Shown: positions 52,708 to 63,928 of the stretch, in pieces
Position numbering within the stretch: position 1 is the first letter of the stretch
Layout of the letters: the number at the start of each line of letters is the position of its first letter
From: Sodalis glossinidius str. 'morsitans'
GTDB taxonomy: Bacteria; Pseudomonadota; Gammaproteobacteria; Enterobacterales; Enterobacteriaceae
Assembly (NCBI RefSeq): GCF_000010085.1
Contig: NC_007712.1
Location: forward strand, 1,364,001 to 1,428,000
Direction of reading: 5' to 3'
DNA length: 64,000 nt
Notes under the pieces: generated by a model
What the model saw: only the letters and a program-made list of their open reading frames with translations
Told to the model about the DNA's origin: nothing
Database searches by the model: none
Program-made: the position numbers and the translations under genes

Positions 52708-53175
52708 TCAGAATTTTACGACGTGCGGATCATCTATATCATGCAGGGTTTCATCTTCACGGCAGTCGCCCTCTGCGCAATGGCCATAAATATAGAGACT
52801 GTGGTTGGTCAGTTTGATATTGTGCTTTTTCGCGATATCACGCTGGCGCGCTTCAATAAACTCATCGCGAAATTCGATGACCTTGCCGCAATCCAGGCAA
52901 ATAAGGTGATCGTGATGATGCTGTTGGGTGAGCTCGAAAACCGATTTGCCGCCCTCAAAATTGTGGCGGGTGACAATACCGGCATCATCGAACTGGTTGA
53001 GTACGCGGTAAACGGTGGCCAGCCCGATTTCCTCACCCATATCGATAAGCTTTTTATACAGATCTTCCGCACTGACGTGGTGGCATTCCGGGTCTTGCAA
53101 CACTTCCAGGATCTTGAGCCTGGGAAGGGTCACTTTCAGGCCGGCCTTCTTTAAGGCGATGTTATTGTCAGTCAT
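52708..53175 (-). CDS. fur: Ferric uptake regulator Fur
   Basis: 155 residues (E. coli 148). The N-terminal winged helix (ALKKAGLKVTLPRLKILEVLQ) is complete; metal sites HHHDHLICLDCGK and HCAEGDC are present. It represses iron-uptake genes when loaded with Fe(II). It sits downstream of fldA, as in E. coli. Confidence 0.97.
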   Translation of the reverse strand: MTDNNIALKKAGLKVTLPRLKILEVLQDPECHHVSAEDLYKKLIDMGEEIGLATVYRVLNQFDDAGIVTRHNFEGGKSVFELTQQHHHDHLICLDCGKVIEFRDEFIEARQRDIAKKHNIKLTNHSLYIYGHCAEGDCREDETLHDIDDPHVVKF

Positions 53176-53292
53176 GCGGGTTTGGTCCTGTTACTTGATA
53201 ATCAAGCTATAAGCTAACACAGCCTATAACAATCGTCGGCCCGAAAAATGGTTCACTGTCTCATCATAGAACTCGCGGTCACAAATGAAAAA

Positions 53293-53311
53293 GAGACTCA
53301 TTTTCATTATA
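53293..53311. promoter_or_regulatory. Candidate Fur box upstream of fur
   Basis: Minus strand TATAATGAAAATGAGTCTC matches the 19-bp Fur consensus at 13 positions. It lies 118 bases upstream of fur, in the 320-base fldA-fur gap, which holds no gene. Autoregulation of fur is known in E. coli. Confidence 0.45.
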
Positions 53312-53495
53312 GCCTACTCAGCGAGTAAGAACTATGTTACCTCTTTAGGTTCAAAAAATCACACAAAGTGTGGTACCATTGTACTGTTTTGGCGGAAAAA
53401 GTTACAAAATTGTAGCTATCAATTTGAAAGGAATTATTTATTAAGCCTAAAAACGGCAACCTGCCGTCCGGAGAGGCCGGACGGCGGCAAGGCGA

Positions 53496-54011
53496 TTAGC
53501 CCAGATTCATCTCTGCGCTGATTTGTTTAACCCAGCCATTGACGCGCTCGGCGGTCAACCCTGGCTGCCGGTCTTCATCAATGGCCAGACCAATAAAGTG
53601 ATCGTCGTCGGCAAGTCCTTTCGACGCCTCGAAATGATAGCCGGCGGTAGGCCAGTAGCCAACCAGCGTAGAGCCGTTAGGTTCTATAATATCCCGCAGG
53701 GTGCCCATCGCGTCGCAGAAATACTCCGCGTAGTCCTCCTGATCGCCACAGCCGAACAGCGCAACAATCTTGCCGTTAAAATCGACTTCTTCCAGCGTGG
53801 GGAAAAAATCATCCCAGTCGCACTGCGCTTCGCCGTAATACCAGGTCGGGATACCCAACAGCAGACGGTCGTACTGTTCCAGATCTTCTTTGCTGCTTTT
53901 GGCGATGTCAAAAACATCAGCAACATCGGTACCCAGTTGCTTCTGGATCATCTTGGCAATATTTTCGGTATTGCCGGTGTCACTGCCAAAAAAAATGCCT
54001 ACACTCGCCAT
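53496..54011 (-). CDS. fldA: Flavodoxin 1
   Basis: 171 residues from the ATG at 54011 (frame open to 54056). FMN-binding loop SDTGNTENIAK (residues about 9-19), then PTWYYGEAQCDWDDFF and GCGDQEDYAEYFCDA. It donates electrons to radical-SAM and methionine synthase systems, including MiaB. It is five residues shorter than E. coli at the C-terminus. Intact. Confidence 0.96.
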   Translation of the reverse strand: MASVGIFFGSDTGNTENIAKMIQKQLGTDVADVFDIAKSSKEDLEQYDRLLLGIPTWYYGEAQCDWDDFFPTLEEVDFNGKIVALFGCGDQEDYAEYFCDAMGTLRDIIEPNGSTLVGYWPTAGYHFEASKGLADDDHFIGLAIDEDRQPGLTAERVNGWVKQISAEMNLG

Positions 54012-54283
54012 GAATATTAAAACCTCATAAATATTAAGGATATGCTCAATCGTCAACCTTAAGCTGATACGGGCAATAATAGCAGACCATCATCTAAGGA
54101 GATACCTGCCGGCGGGGGGTTTTTGCGTCAAATCCTCCCTGTGCGGTAAACGCGCCCGCTGCGCCGAGAGGGTCGACAGCAATTGCACGCAGGCAGGATG
54201 TCTATCCCGCTGCCGGCGGCTGCCCGGCAGGGCGCTTTGCCCGCAAGCGATGACGCCCAGGAGGGGTAATGCCTGTCAAGCAT

Positions 54284-54598
54284 TCAACCGCTGGCCGGCA
54301 GTGTGTCCGTCCCGCCTTCAGCCGGCAGGCGCTCAAGCTCCGCCAGCAGGATAAGTTCGATAAGCTCACTGCGGGACATCGCCCGCTGGTCGGCCAATCT
54401 GTTCAGCGCATATACCGCCTGCGCATTAATTTTTAACTCCACCCGGCGCAGCCCGCGCACTTTATCGCGCCGCAGCTGGTTGCGCTTGTTGATTTTGAGC
54501 TGTTCATCCCTTGAAAGGGGGCTGGTTTTCGGCCGTCCCGGACGACGTTCATCCGTAAATAAATCCAGCGTGGTGCGGTCCGTTTGTTCTTTTGCCAT
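54284..54598 (-). CDS. ybfE: LexA-regulated protein YbfE
   Basis: 104 residues from the ATG at 54598, giving MAKEQTDRTTLDLF as in E. coli; the longer frame to 54715 is not supported. Ribbon-helix-helix-like C-terminus (ALNRLADQRAMSRSELIELILLAEL). In E. coli it is an SOS gene of unknown role; I see no CTGT-N8-ACAG box upstream here, so that control may be lost. Confidence 0.9.
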   Translation of the reverse strand: MAKEQTDRTTLDLFTDERRPGRPKTSPLSRDEQLKINKRNQLRRDKVRGLRRVELKINAQAVYALNRLADQRAMSRSELIELILLAELERLPAEGGTDTLPASG

Positions 54599-54775
54599 AA
54601 GTTGATGAAGGGATATGCAACCGTAAGCGGCAGGGTCGCCGGCGGGTGGCCTGAGCCCTGGCCGGCGTCTTCCGAGCGTTATCTTTACCGGTCCCTGGAG
54701 GCAGCCGGCATCCAAAAACCCGTCATCTTACCCTAGCGACGCGGGCGGCGACAATGGCTAACTGCCTCTGCCGGC

Positions 54776-55542
54776 TTAACTCTCCGCCAGAAAACGCGCG
54801 ACGGCGCGCAGTACCGCCTCGGGCTTTTCGGCATGCACCCAATGGCCAGCGCCGGCCACCACGTGAGCGCGAGCGTGGGAAATTGCTGACGAATCTGGTC
54901 GCGGTAGCGGTCATCCAGATAAGGGGAATTGCCGTCGCGGATAAACAGCACCGGCCCGGGCCAGGGCGCCTGGGTCCGCCAGCCGATAATGTCGGCGTAA
55001 TTGTGCGCAATGCTTTTAACATCGAAACGCCAGTGGCCTTGATGAAACGATTTTAGTAGAAACTGCACGGTGCTGGCGTCGTCGATATCCTGCTCCATCA
55101 GCCGCGCCGCCTCGCTGCGCTGGGTGACCCCGGCGTTGCTGACGCGCGCCAGGGCCGTGAAAATGGCGTCATGGCTGCGGACCTCATAAGCGACGGGCGC
55201 CATGTCGATAACCACCGCCCGCGCGATGCGTCCCGGCGCCTGCGCGCGCAGCGTCATTGCCACTTTGCCCCCCATGGAATGACCGATGACGATGCAGCGC
55301 TCAATAAGTAGAGCGTCCAGCAATGCCATCACATCCTGCTCCATTTCGTCATAACGCATGGTGGGCGCATGGGGGGACAGGCCGTGATTGCGTAAATCGA
55401 TTTGCAGCGTGCGATGGTTCTCGCCAAGGGGACGGGCCAGCCCGCCGAGATTATCCAGACTGCCGAATAGGCCGTGGATAAACACCACCGGCAGGCCCTG
55501 TTCCGGCTGATGCGCCGCTTGCAGCCGATAGTTCAATTTCAT
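54776..55542 (-). pseudogene. ybfF: ybfF esterase with C-terminal frameshift
   Basis: Alpha/beta-hydrolase (acyl-CoA thioesterase/esterase family). The frame is good for about 220 codons: FIHGLFGSLDNLGG, nucleophile elbow GHSMGGKVAM. It then leaves frame near 54866-54872. The correct ending, AHVVAGAGHWVHAEKPEAVL to FLAES and a stop at 54776, lies in the neighbouring frame, so one base was lost. The frameshifted product runs to 54733 and lacks the catalytic histidine (GHW). Recent pseudogene or sequencing error. Confidence 0.85.
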
Positions 55543-55754
55543 AGCGCTCCTTTTGCTGTAAAGAAAAGTAGTAGCCTATCATGAGTTTAGTGTTGCAGAG
55601 GCCGCGGCGGGGAAAAATCGACGCTTGCGCGGGCGGGACGAGGGGCCGGGCAGATTCCGACTTTTTCACACCAACCGCGGTTGGTGCTGTTCGTTGCCGG
55701 GGTTTAACTTGTATAATCGGGACGATTGATTTATGTGGAAAATAACGGATTACA

Positions 55755-56309
55755 ATGAAAACTATTGAAGTCGATGAAGATCTTTACCGCTTTATTGCCG
55801 GCCATACGTTACATATTGGCGAAAGCGCCTCCGATATCTTGCGCCGTCTGTTGAAGTTTACCCCCGGCGTTGACAATGCTTCCACCCCGGTCGTGGCGGT
55901 GACGATGGCGGCAAAACCCTCAGAAAAATCGGAATCTGTTCGTCCACTGCCCGAGAGGGTTCGCGCAATGCGTGAATTATTGCTCTCAGACGACTATGCT
56001 TTGCAACGCAAGGTAGTGGATCGCTTCATGCTGGTGCTGACCACCCTGTATACACTGTCGCCGCAGGCTTTTGCCGGCGCGACCGAAACATTGCATGGCC
56101 GTACCCGCACGTATTTTGCCGGCGACAGAGAAACGCTGCTGCAAAGCGGCCACCAGACCAAACCGAAACAGGTGCCCGGTACGCCTTATTGGGTCATTAC
56201 CAATACCAACAGCGATCGCAAACGGAGCATGATTGAGCATATTATGCTGGCGATGCAGTTCCCGACGGAACTGATAGAAAAAGTTTGCGGCACTCTTAAA
56301 TTTCATTGA
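55755..56309 (+). CDS. seqA: Replication-initiation negative regulator SeqA
   Basis: 184 residues (E. coli 181). N-terminal multimerisation segment MKTIEVDEDLYRFIAGHTLHIGESASDILRRLL and a C-terminal domain that binds hemimethylated GATC pairs (GRTRTYFAGDRETLL, NTNSDRKRSMIEHIM). It depends on the host Dam methylase; a phage Dam-like enzyme at 22315-23085 could disturb this clock if it also methylates GATC. Confidence 0.96.
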   Translation: MKTIEVDEDLYRFIAGHTLHIGESASDILRRLLKFTPGVDNASTPVVAVTMAAKPSEKSESVRPLPERVRAMRELLLSDDYALQRKVVDRFMLVLTTLYTLSPQAFAGATETLHGRTRTYFAGDRETLLQSGHQTKPKQVPGTPYWVITNTNSDRKRSMIEHIMLAMQFPTELIEKVCGTLKFH

Positions 56310-56329
56310 CTAGCAACGGAGAAGCGCCG

Positions 56330-57973
56330 ATGGCCAATCACCCCCGCGCCGGACAGCCCGCCCGCCAGAGTGATTTAATTAATGTGGAACAATTAACGTC
56401 GCAATATTACGTATTGCTGCCGGAGCCGGGCAATAGCGCTCAGGCGGTGAAGTTCGGTACCTCGGGACACCGCGGCAGCGCCGGACGCCATAGCTTTAAC
56501 GAAGCCCACATTTTGGCCATCAGTCAGGCTATCGCCGAAGAACGCGCCAAACAGGGTATTGTGGGGCCGTGCTATGTTGGCAAAGATACTCATGCGCTCT
56601 CCGAGCCGGCGTTCATCTCAGTACTGGAAGTGCTGACCGCCAACGGGGTAGAGGTTGTGGTACAGGCGGACAACGGCTACACGCCGACGCCGGCGATTTC
56701 CAATGCTATCCTCACCCACAATCGCGGCGGCGGCGCACAGGCCGACGGCATCGTCATCACCCCTTCCCACAATCCGCCTGAAGACGGCGGCATCAAATAT
56801 AATCCGCCCAACGGCGGGCCGGCGGATACCAACGTAACCCGCGTCATTGAAGAGCGCGCTAATGCGCTGCTGGCGGAGAATCTGCGCGGCGTTAAACGCC
56901 TGACGCTGGACCAGGCCTGGCAGAGTGGTCATATTCACGCCCGGGATCTGGTGCAGCCCTATGTTGAAGGGCTGACGAGCGTCGTGGATATGCCGGCAAT
57001 CCAACGCGCCGGGCTGAAACTCGGCGTCGACCCGCTGGGCGGTTCCGGTATTGCTTATTGGCAGCGCATCGCCGAGCATTACCGGCTGGATTTGACGCTG
57101 GTGAATGAAGAAGTGGACCAGACGTTCCGCTTTATGCATCTCGATTATGACGGCATTATCCGCATGGACTGTTCATCAGAATCGGCAATGGCCGGCCTGT
57201 TAGCGCTGCGCGATGAATTTGATTTGGCGTTCGCCAACGATCCGGACTATGACCGTCACGGTATTGTCACGCCGGCAGGCTTGATGAACCCGAACCATTA
57301 TCTGGCGGCCGCGATTAACTATCTCTTTCAGCACCGTCCTCAGTGGGGCGATGAGGTAGGCGTGGGTAAAACGCTGGTGTCCAGCGCCATGATTGACAGG
57401 GTGGTCGACAGCCTGGGCCGCCGGCTGGTGGAAGTGCCGGTAGGCTTCAAGTGGTTTGTGGATGGCCTGTACGACGGCAGTTTGGGCTTTGGCGGCGAAG
57501 AGAGCGCCGGCGCGTCATTCCTGTGCTTTGACCGCCAACCCTGGTCCACCGATAAAGACGGTATCATCATGTGCCTGCTGGCGGCGGAGATTACCGCCGT
57601 GACCGGCAAAAATCCCCAGCAGCATTATGATGAACTGGCTCAGCGCTTTGGCACCCCCAGCTATAATCGTATCCAGGCGCCGGCCAGCCACGCGCAAAAA
57701 GCGATTTTGTCCAAGCTTTCCCCTGAACAGATCAGCGCCAGCACCCTGGGAGGCGATGTGATAACCGCGCGCTTGACCACGGCGCCGGGCAATGGCGCAG
57801 TTATTGGCGGACTGAAAGTGATTACACAAAACGGCTGGTTCGCGGCCCGGCCTTCAGGCACCGAGGAAGCGTACAAAATCTATTGTGAAAGCTTCCTTGG
57901 CGCAGAGCATCGCCAGCAGATCGAGAAAGAGGCGGTGGATATCGTCAGCGATGTGCTGAGCGGGGCGAAATAA
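56330..57973 (+). CDS. pgm: Phosphoglucomutase
   Basis: 547 residues from the ATG at 56330 (ACGGAGAAG upstream), start MANHPRAGQPARQSDLINV as in E. coli (546). Active serine loop TPSHNPPEDGG, metal loop DPDYDRHG, sugar loop GGEESAGASF and phosphate loop RPSGTEEAYKIY. Interconverts glucose-1- and glucose-6-phosphate. Follows seqA by 20 bases. Confidence 0.97.
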   Translation: MANHPRAGQPARQSDLINVEQLTSQYYVLLPEPGNSAQAVKFGTSGHRGSAGRHSFNEAHILAISQAIAEERAKQGIVGPCYVGKDTHALSEPAFISVLEVLTANGVEVVVQADNGYTPTPAISNAILTHNRGGGAQADGIVITPSHNPPEDGGIKYNPPNGGPADTNVTRVIEERANALLAENLRGVKRLTLDQAWQSGHIHARDLVQPYVEGLTSVVDMPAIQRAGLKLGVDPLGGSGIAYWQRIAEHYRLDLTLVNEEVDQTFRFMHLDYDGIIRMDCSSESAMAGLLALRDEFDLAFANDPDYDRHGIVTPAGLMNPNHYLAAAINYLFQHRPQWGDEVGVGKTLVSSAMIDRVVDSLGRRLVEVPVGFKWFVDGLYDGSLGFGGEESAGASFLCFDRQPWSTDKDGIIMCLLAAEITAVTGKNPQQHYDELAQRFGTPSYNRIQAPASHAQKAILSKLSPEQISASTLGGDVITARLTTAPGNGAVIGGLKVITQNGWFAARPSGTEEAYKIYCESFLGAEHRQQIEKEAVDIVSDVLSGAK

Positions 57974-58089
57974 GCAGACTGCCAGCGGTCGGCACCCCAC
58001 GACAGGAACCGCTGCGCGCCAACCGGGCAGCCTGCGTCGCCCGACGATCATACAGCATGCCTAACAGCCATCTTCCGCAGGAGCCGAGT

Positions 58090-59043
58090 ATGACCAGTAG
58101 GATTCCCGTGGGTATCAGCGCCTGTCTGATTGGGGAAAATGTTCGCTTCGACGGCGGTCATAAATGTCTGGCATTTGCCATGGATGATCTGGCGCCGTTT
58201 GTCGCGTTCACGGCGGTCTGCCCGGAAATGGCTATCGGATTGCCGGCGCCGCGCCCGGCGCTCAGGCTGGTGCAAAATCTCCACGGCCACATTGCTTTGC
58301 GTAACAGCAAAGAGGGAAGCACCATCGACCACACCGCCAGCATGGAGGCTTTTGCAGGTCAGCGGGTGCGGCAGCTCGCCGAGCTTTGCGGTTATGTTGT
58401 CTGCGCCAAGTCGCCAAGCTGCGGTATGGAGTGGGTACGGGTGTACGCCTCACAGGGCGTGCAGAAAACCGGGGTAGGGCTTTTCACCCGCGTACTGCAA
58501 GAGCAAATGCCCTGGCTGCCGGTAGAGGAGGACGGCCGGTTGCAGGACCCGCAGCTGCGGGAAAACTTCGTGGCGCGCGTCTTTACGCTATGGGAATTTA
58601 ACCAGCTTATGCGTCGGCCGCTCACCCGCGGCGGGCTGATGGCCTTCCATCGCCGGTACAAACTATTGCTGCTAGAGCATTCCCAGCCGGAGTATTGGCA
58701 GATTGGCCCCTTTGTCGCAAATATGGATCGCTGGCCCTCGCTGGAGGCGTTTGCCCTGACGTATCGCGACCGGCTGATGGCGCTACTGCGCCACCCCGCG
58801 ACCCGCTGTAACCACACAAACGTACTCATGCATGCTCAGGGGTATTTCTACCTCTACCTCACCCGCGCACAGCGCAGCGAACTTACCGGATTGATTGACA
58901 GTTATCGCCGGGGGTTACAACAGCTGCTGGCGCCCATTACGCTGCTGAAACATTATATGGCTGAATATCTCGACGCCTGGCTGGCGCAGCAGCGCTATTT
59001 TGAACCTTACCCCGAAGCGCTACGGCTGCGTTACGGACATTGA
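58090..59043 (+). CDS. ybgA: YbgA family protein, DUF523-DUF1722 fusion
   Basis: 317 residues from the ATG at 58090 (GGAG upstream). The N-terminal DUF523 domain has conserved cysteines (SACLIGENVRFDGGHK, AVCPEM, CAKSPSCGM). The C-terminal DUF1722 domain (residues about 185-310) is the only part present in E. coli YbgA. Function unknown; it stands directly before phrB in many enterobacteria, with a 15-base gap here. Confidence 0.88.
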   Translation: MTSRIPVGISACLIGENVRFDGGHKCLAFAMDDLAPFVAFTAVCPEMAIGLPAPRPALRLVQNLHGHIALRNSKEGSTIDHTASMEAFAGQRVRQLAELCGYVVCAKSPSCGMEWVRVYASQGVQKTGVGLFTRVLQEQMPWLPVEEDGRLQDPQLRENFVARVFTLWEFNQLMRRPLTRGGLMAFHRRYKLLLLEHSQPEYWQIGPFVANMDRWPSLEAFALTYRDRLMALLRHPATRCNHTNVLMHAQGYFYLYLTRAQRSELTGLIDSYRRGLQQLLAPITLLKHYMAEYLDAWLAQQRYFEPYPEALRLRYGH

Positions 59044-59058
59044 TGCTACGGATATGCT

Positions 59059-60504
<1,446 letters not shown>

Positions 60505-60520
60505 TGAAAGAGGCGACTCG

Positions 60521-61264
60521 ATGCGTAATACCGAACTCGAACACATTATCAATCAAAAGCTTAACAGCAACGCAGTGGAGGATTATGCCCCTAACGGCCT
60601 GCAAGTGGAGGGGCGTCAGGAGGTGCAGCGTATCGTCACCGGCGTTACCGCCTGTCAGGCGCTGCTGGATAGCGCTCTGGCCCACGGCGCCGATGCGGTC
60701 ATCGTCCACCACGGTTATTTCTGGAAAAACGAGGCGCCGGTTATCAGCGGCATGAAGCGCCGGCGGCTGAAAACGCTGCTGGCTAACGATATCAATCTGT
60801 ACGCCTGGCATCTGTCGCTGGATGCCCACCCGGAACTGGGCAATAACGCGCAGCTTGCGGCGGCGCTGGACATTCGGGTGACCGGGGCACTGGAACCGCT
60901 GCTGCCGCAAGGTGAACTCGCGACGCCGCTTAGCGGCGCTGCGCTGCGCCTGCGCCTTGAGCATACGCTGGGGCGTAGCGTGCTGCATTGCGGCGATGGC
61001 GGGCCGGCGCAGATCTCGCGGTTGGCCTGGTGTACCGGCGGCGGTCAGGGGTTTATCGAGCTGGCGGCGCAGGCGGGGGTGGACGCCTTTATTACCGGCG
61101 AAGTGTCCGAACAGACCATCCATGTCGCCCGGGAACAGGGTCTGCATTTCTATGCCGCCGGCCACCACGCCACCGAACGCGGTGGGATCCGCGCCTTGGG
61201 CGAGTGGCTGACCCAACAGTATGATTTGGATGTGACTTTTATCGATATTCCCAATCCTGCCTAG
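60521..61264 (+). CDS. ybgI: NIF3/DUF34 family metal-binding protein YbgI
   Basis: 247 residues from the ATG at 60521, the E. coli length. Metal ligands in VIVHHGYFW, LSLDAHPELGN and YAAGHHATERGG. Forms a hexameric ring in E. coli; biochemical role still unsettled. First of the ybgI-pxpB-pxpC-pxpA group, the only one intact here. Confidence 0.95.
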   Translation: MRNTELEHIINQKLNSNAVEDYAPNGLQVEGRQEVQRIVTGVTACQALLDSALAHGADAVIVHHGYFWKNEAPVISGMKRRRLKTLLANDINLYAWHLSLDAHPELGNNAQLAAALDIRVTGALEPLLPQGELATPLSGAALRLRLEHTLGRSVLHCGDGGPAQISRLAWCTGGGQGFIELAAQAGVDAFITGEVSEQTIHVAREQGLHFYAAGHHATERGGIRALGEWLTQQYDLDVTFIDIPNPA

Positions 61265-61379
61265 CGCTTTTGCCCGGCCATTCTCCTATTGACAGCGCCT
61301 CCCGGGTTGCGCATGCTCATGGACTATTAATGAGCTAGATAATGGATTCGGCATCAGGCCGATTTCCCAGGAGGCGGGA

Positions 61380-61930
61380 TTGCAACGGGCGCGATGTTAT
61401 TTGTTGGGGGAGCGGGCGGTGGTGCTGGAGCCGCCGATCAGTCTGGAAAGCCAGCGCCGCATCTGGGGGCTGGCGCAGCGTATCGCTTCACACCCGGATG
61501 TTCGCGAAGCGATTCCCGGCATGAACAATTTGACGGTGCTGCAGACCCATCCGCAGCTCACGGCGCTGGATGCGATAGAACGTCTGCAGCGCTGGTGGGA
61601 GGAGAGCGAATCGGTATTGCCCGAAGCGCGGCAGATCGCCATCCCGGTCATCTATGGCGGCGATGCCGGTCCCCGACCTGGCGCAGGTAGCGGAATGCCA
61701 CGCCGGCGCTTAACACTCCGCGTCGCGCCGAGCTGCGTCTGCAGGTTCCCGCCGGATCGGTCGGTATCGGTGGCCGGCAGACCGGCATCTATCCCCTGAG
61801 CAGTCCCAGCGATTGGCAGTTAATCGGCCACACCCCCGTGGCGCTGTTCACACCCCATGCGGCGTCGCCCACGCTGTTGCGCCCCGGTGATAATGTGCGT
61901 TTCGTGCCGCAGAAGGAGGGGGTATGCTGA
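61380..61930 (+). pseudogene. pxpB: 5-oxoprolinase subunit PxpB, broken
   Basis: TTG start MQRARCYLLGERAVVLEPP and about 95 good codons to IPVIYGGDAG. Then the frame is lost near 61668. The remainder in other frames keeps DLAQVAECHAGA, then jumps to TPRRAELRLQVPAGSVGIGG and ends in RFVPQKEGVC at 61930. Roughly 38 middle codons, including the FLGFQPGFPYL region of E. coli PxpB, are deleted. It cannot make an active subunit. Confidence 0.9.
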
Positions 61931-62640
61931 AAGTCATTCACGCCGGCATGATGACCGCGGTGTAGGACGGCGGCCGCAGCGGTTATCGCTACCTCGGTAT
62001 CAGCCAGGGCGGGGTGCTGGACCAGCCAGCCATGAAGATGGCGAATTTGCTGGTGGGCAATGCGCCCGATGCCGCGGTGCTGGAAATTACCCCGGGGCAG
62101 TTTTGCGCCGAGATCCCACCCGGGCTGGTTGGCGCTGACCGGCGCGGATTGTCACGCCCTGCTGGATGGTAAACCTCTCTGGACCGGCTGGCGTTTTGCG
62201 GTACGGGCCGGGGCAGCAGGTGAAATTGGCCTTGCCGAAACACGGCATGCGCAGCTATCTGGCGGTGTCCGGCGGCTTTGACGTCCCGCCGGTGCTGCAA
62301 TCGCGCAGTACCTATAGCAAAGCGGCGATTGGCGGTCTGGAGGGCAGATGGGTGCGCGACGGCTACAGGCTGTCGGTCGGCCGCAACGGCTGCCGACGCT
62401 GCAAATGGGGATAAAACAGTTGCTGTTCGGCAACCGCGTACGGGCGCTGCCGGGGCCGGAGTATCAGGAATTCAGCGCCGAGGCGCGCGATGCGTTTTGG
62501 CGTGTCGCCTGGCAATTGAGTCCACAAAGTAACCGCATGGGCTACCGTCTGCTGGGCAGCGTCCTACAGCGCACCGCCGACCGGGAGCTTCTGTCCCACG
62601 GCGTGTTGCCCGGTGTGGTGCAGGTCCCCCCCCCCGGCAC
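61924..62640 (+). pseudogene. pxpC: 5-oxoprolinase subunit PxpC, broken and truncated
   Basis: Starts MLKVIHAGMMTAV and meets TAG at codon 14 (a CAG-to-TAG change; E. coli has VQDGGR). Further frame changes lie near 62125, 62211 and 62390. The match runs on in three frames to ELLSHGVLPGVVQVP, then ends in a run of ten C (62626-62635). The last 75 or so codons, pxpA and everything up to gltA are deleted, leaving the gltA stop only 8 bases away. Confidence 0.9.
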
Positions 62641-62647
62641 GACAGGT

Positions 62648-63928
62648 TTATTTGCGCTGGCTGTGGAAATCCCGCTGGGCATAGCCGGTGTAGAGCTGGC
62701 GCGGACGGGCGATTTTCAGCCCGTCGTCGTGCATTTCTTTCCAGTGGGCTATCCAGCCGACAGTGCGCGCCATGGCGAAAATGACCGTGAACATGGTTGA
62801 AGGAATCCCCATGGCTTTCAGAATGATGCCGGAGTAGAAGTCAACGTTGGGATAGAGTTTGCGCTCTTTGAAGTAGGGGTCGTGCAGCGCGATGTGTTCG
62901 AGCTCCATGGCCACCGCCAGCAGGTCATCGGAAAGCTTAAGCTCTTTCAATACTTCATGGCAGGTTTCGCGCATCACGGTCGCGCGCGGATCGTAATTTT
63001 TGTACACGCGGTGGCCAAAGCCCATCAGGCGGAACGAATCGTTTTTATCCTTGGCGCGCTTGATGAACTCGGGGATATGCTCCACCTTGTTGATCTCCTC
63101 AAGCATCCGTAGGCAGGCTTCGTTGGCGCCGCCGTGGGCAGGTCCCCATAACGAGGCAATGCCTGCCGCGATACAGGCGAACGGATTGGCGCCCGAAGAG
63201 CCGGCGGTGCGCACCGTTGAGGTAGACGCGTTCTGTTCGTGGTCGGCGTGCAGAATGAGGATACGATCCATGGCGCGTTCCAGCACCGGATTAACCTCAT
63301 AGGTTTCGCACGGCGTGGAGAACATCATATGCAGGAAGTTGCCGGCATAGGACAGATCGTTGCGCGGGTAGATAAATGGCTGGCCGAGCGAATACTTGTA
63401 GCACATGGCGGCTACGGTGGGCATTTTCGACAGCAGGCGAAACGCGGCGATTTCGCGATGGCGTTCAACGTTGACATCCAGCGAGTCATGATAGAACGCC
63501 GCCAGTGCGCCGGTCACTCCGCACATGACCGCCATCGGATGGGAGTCGCGCCGAAAACCGTGGAATAGCCGGGTGATCTGTTCATGAATCATGGTATGGC
63601 GCGTGACGATAGTGCGAAACTCATCATATTGCTCGCGGGTCGGCGCTTCGCCGTTCAGGAGGATATAGCAGACCTCCAGATAGTTCGACTCCAGCGCCAG
63701 CTTGTCGATGGGAAAGCCGCGATGCAGCAAGACGCCTTTGTCGCCATCGATATAGGTGATCTTAGATTCACAGGAGGCGGTGGAGGTGAAGCCGGGATCG
63801 AAGGTGAAATACCCCTGGCTGCCCAGGCTGCGGATATCGATTTCTTTTTCGCCCATGGTGCCCGTTAGCATATCCATGGCGATAGGGTCCTGCCCCTCAG
63901 GGGTAAAAGTCGCTTTACTTTTAGCCAT
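62648..63928 (-). CDS. gltA: Citrate synthase (type II)
   Basis: 426 residues (E. coli 427). Catalytic residues lie in ILHADHEQNASTSTVR, LWGPAHGGANEA and YPNVDFYSG. Joins oxaloacetate and acetyl-CoA at entry to the citric-acid cycle. Allosteric NADH-site type, as in enterobacteria. The last residues (RDFHSQRK) differ slightly from E. coli, next to the deletion junction. The 72 bases upstream to the window end are its leader. Confidence 0.97.
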   Translation of the reverse strand: MAKSKATFTPEGQDPIAMDMLTGTMGEKEIDIRSLGSQGYFTFDPGFTSTASCESKITYIDGDKGVLLHRGFPIDKLALESNYLEVCYILLNGEAPTREQYDEFRTIVTRHTMIHEQITRLFHGFRRDSHPMAVMCGVTGALAAFYHDSLDVNVERHREIAAFRLLSKMPTVAAMCYKYSLGQPFIYPRNDLSYAGNFLHMMFSTPCETYEVNPVLERAMDRILILHADHEQNASTSTVRTAGSSGANPFACIAAGIASLWGPAHGGANEACLRMLEEINKVEHIPEFIKRAKDKNDSFRLMGFGHRVYKNYDPRATVMRETCHEVLKELKLSDDLLAVAMELEHIALHDPYFKERKLYPNVDFYSGIILKAMGIPSTMFTVIFAMARTVGWIAHWKEMHDDGLKIARPRQLYTGYAQRDFHSQRK

